From JBDRNO01 sp043811005 (GTDB lineage: Bacteria; Bacteroidota; Bacteroidia; NORP154), in assembly GCA_043811005.1 (NCBI GenBank), contig JBDRNO010000013.1, forward strand, positions 1 to 32,975: a stretch of 32,975 nucleotides of DNA. Reading direction: 5' to 3'. Below, piece by piece: positions 31,848 to 32,975 of this stretch (the stretch's first letter is position 1; every line of letters begins with the position of its first letter). The translations under genes and the position numbers were made by a program. The notes beneath the pieces are model-generated. The model was not told the origin of the DNA, ran no database searches, and saw nothing but the letters and a program-made list of their open reading frames with translations.

Positions 31848-32975
31848 ATGCAGAACATAATCCATAAAAAAATAACCCAAAGAGAGTTTATTAAATACGG
31901 ACTCATGGGATTTTGCGGATTAGCTGCAGAGATGAGCTGTTTGAAATTATTTGCAGATAATATTTTGGATTTTGAACCTTCGTCAGATCTATGGAAATGG
32001 AGCAAGGAATGTTTATATTATACTGAAACTCCACGTGGTTTAAAATGCAAAGTGTGCCCTAATGATTGTGAAATAAAACCGAATGAAGTAGGTGACTGCA
32101 AGACCCGGCTTAGTAAGAACGGCAAACTATATACACTAGTCTATGGCAATCCCTGTTCTGTTAATATTGATCCCATTGAGAAAAAGCCGCTATATCACTT
32201 TTTGCCTGCAACCAAGGCGTTTTCAATAGCTACAGCAGGATGCAACCTGGTTTGTTTAAATTGTCAGAACTGGGAAATATCACAGAAAAGTCCTGAAGAA
32301 ACAAGAAATTACGATTTGATGCCTGATAAGGTCGTTGAAAAGTGCATCAGTACTAGTTGCGAATCAATTGCTTATACTTATTCCGAACCATTAACCTATT
32401 ATGAATACACTTTTGACACTGCAAAATTAGCTAAAGCAAAAGGGATAAAGAATGTGCTTGTATCAGCAGGATATATATATGAAGAGCCATTGCGTAAGAT
32501 GTGTAAATATATTGATGCAGCAAATATTGACCTGAAATCATTCAGTAACAGCATCTATGAGAAATTGAACGGTGCAACATTGCAACCTGTTTTGGATACA
32601 CTTAAAATCATGAAAGAAGAAGGTGTATGGCTTGAAATAACCAATCTTGTTATTCCCGGCTGGACAGATGATCTTGATATGATAAAAAAAATGTGTATTT
32701 GGCTGTATCAAAACAAACTACATGAATACCCTTTGCATTTCAGCCGTTTTCACCCAATGTATAAATTAACCCAACTTCCTTCAACACCTGTCTCAACCCT
32801 TGAAAAAGCAAGGGAAATTGCCCTGGATGCTGGAATTAAATATGTATATATCGGCAACGTACCCGGTGGCTCAGCTCAAAACACCTATTGCTACAAATGC
32901 AAAAAGATACTTATTGAAAGAAAGGGATATACAATAATCAGCAATCACATAGAAAACAATTCCTGCAAATTCTGC
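31848..32975 (+). CDS. AmmeMemoRadiSam system radical SAM enzyme (3' end beyond window)
   Basis: The frame is open from ATG 31848 to the window end (376 codons), so the C-terminus is cut. The radical SAM cluster motif is C132-x3-C136-x2-C139 (GCNLVCLNC). It is preceded by a Cys group (C67, C70, C74, C84) and followed near the end by a zinc-ribbon-like CYKC and CKFC. This matches AmmeMemoRadiSam radical SAM enzymes. The N-terminus (KKITQREFIKYGLMGFCGLA) resembles a twin-arginine signal in layout but has QR in place of RR. Together with the exported-looking Memo fusion two genes upstream, this suggests envelope-localised chemistry. Alternatively, the segment is only a remnant of an ancestral Tat signal. 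Confidence 0.85.
   Translation, partial: MQNIIHKKITQREFIKYGLMGFCGLAAEMSCLKLFADNILDFEPSSDLWKWSKECLYYTETPRGLKCKVCPNDCEIKPNEVGDCKTRLSKNGKLYTLVYGNPCSVNIDPIEKKPLYHFLPATKAFSIATAGCNLVCLNCQNWEISQKSPEETRNYDLMPDKVVEKCISTSCESIAYTYSEPLTYYEYTFDTAKLAKAKGIKNVLVSAGYIYEEPLRKMCKYIDAANIDLKSFSNSIYEKLNGATLQPVLDTLKIMKEEGVWLEITNLVIPGWTDDLDMIKKMCIWLYQNKLHEYPLHFSRFHPMYKLTQLPSTPVSTLEKAREIALDAGIKYVYIGNVPGGSAQNTYCYKCKKILIERKGYTIISNHIENNSCKFC

Overview
The window most likely comes from an anaerobic member of the Bacteroidota (Bacteroidetes). The signs are a Por/T9SS sorting domain on a secreted protein, a TAnnTTTG-type -7 promoter, AT-rich gaps filled with short degenerate repeats, and remnants of ORF families common in that phylum (IVP/S23 four-helix-bundle, GxxExxY, Bro-N, RAYT). 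No rRNA, tRNA, CRISPR array or complete insertion sequence was seen.

Layout. (1) 1-3430: an SDR oxidoreductase and a thiolase (+), then a sirtuin deacylase (-) behind a 16-bp-stem terminator. (2) 3778-16439, the centre of the window: a class II (tungsten, ATP-independent) benzoyl-CoA reductase cluster, bamBCDEFGHI, in canonical order on one strand. BamB carries E251, H260 and C322 at the positions I recall for the Geobacter enzyme. bamF is a selenoprotein: an in-frame UGA at 11483-11485 is followed by a SECIS-like hairpin with a GGUCU loop. Most of the gaps between these genes hold selfish or degenerate elements: an IVP-like cassette between C and D, a Bro-N gene between F and G, and a GxxExxY fragment between H and I. 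bamE has a GC-rich central patch. (3) 16485-18793: a broken ferredoxin gene, a secreted protein on the minus strand and a small gene with a nonsense codon. (4) 22287-18850 (-): a likely operon of MocA-like nucleotidyltransferase, FadH-like flavoenzyme, Cys-rich ATC-hydrolase-like protein and 2[4Fe-4S] ferredoxin. (5) 22400-26309: a frameshifted asparaginase-like gene, a T9SS cargo protein and an ADP-forming acyl-CoA synthetase. (6) 26310-27365: a repeat-rich gap with a broken DUF2283 gene and a RAYT remnant framed by mirrored REP hairpins. (7) 27393-32975: a Memo-AMMECR1 fusion with a lipoprotein-like signal, a polytopic spermidine-synthase-like protein and a radical SAM enzyme (cut by the window end), which together form an AmmeMemoRadiSam locus with features of the cell envelope.

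How the genes could work together (inference). BamBC would reduce benzoyl-CoA to the cyclic dienoyl-CoA. BamDEFGHI would drive this by flavin-based electron bifurcation linking NAD(H), ferredoxin and quinone- or disulfide-like acceptors. The SDR and thiolase could act in the lower beta-oxidation steps, the ADP-forming synthetase could exchange acyl-CoA for ATP, and the sirtuin could remove lysine acylation caused by reactive acyl-CoAs. Ring hydrolase (bamA), hydratase (bamR), dehydrogenase (bamQ), a benzoate-CoA ligase and selABCD are not in the window.
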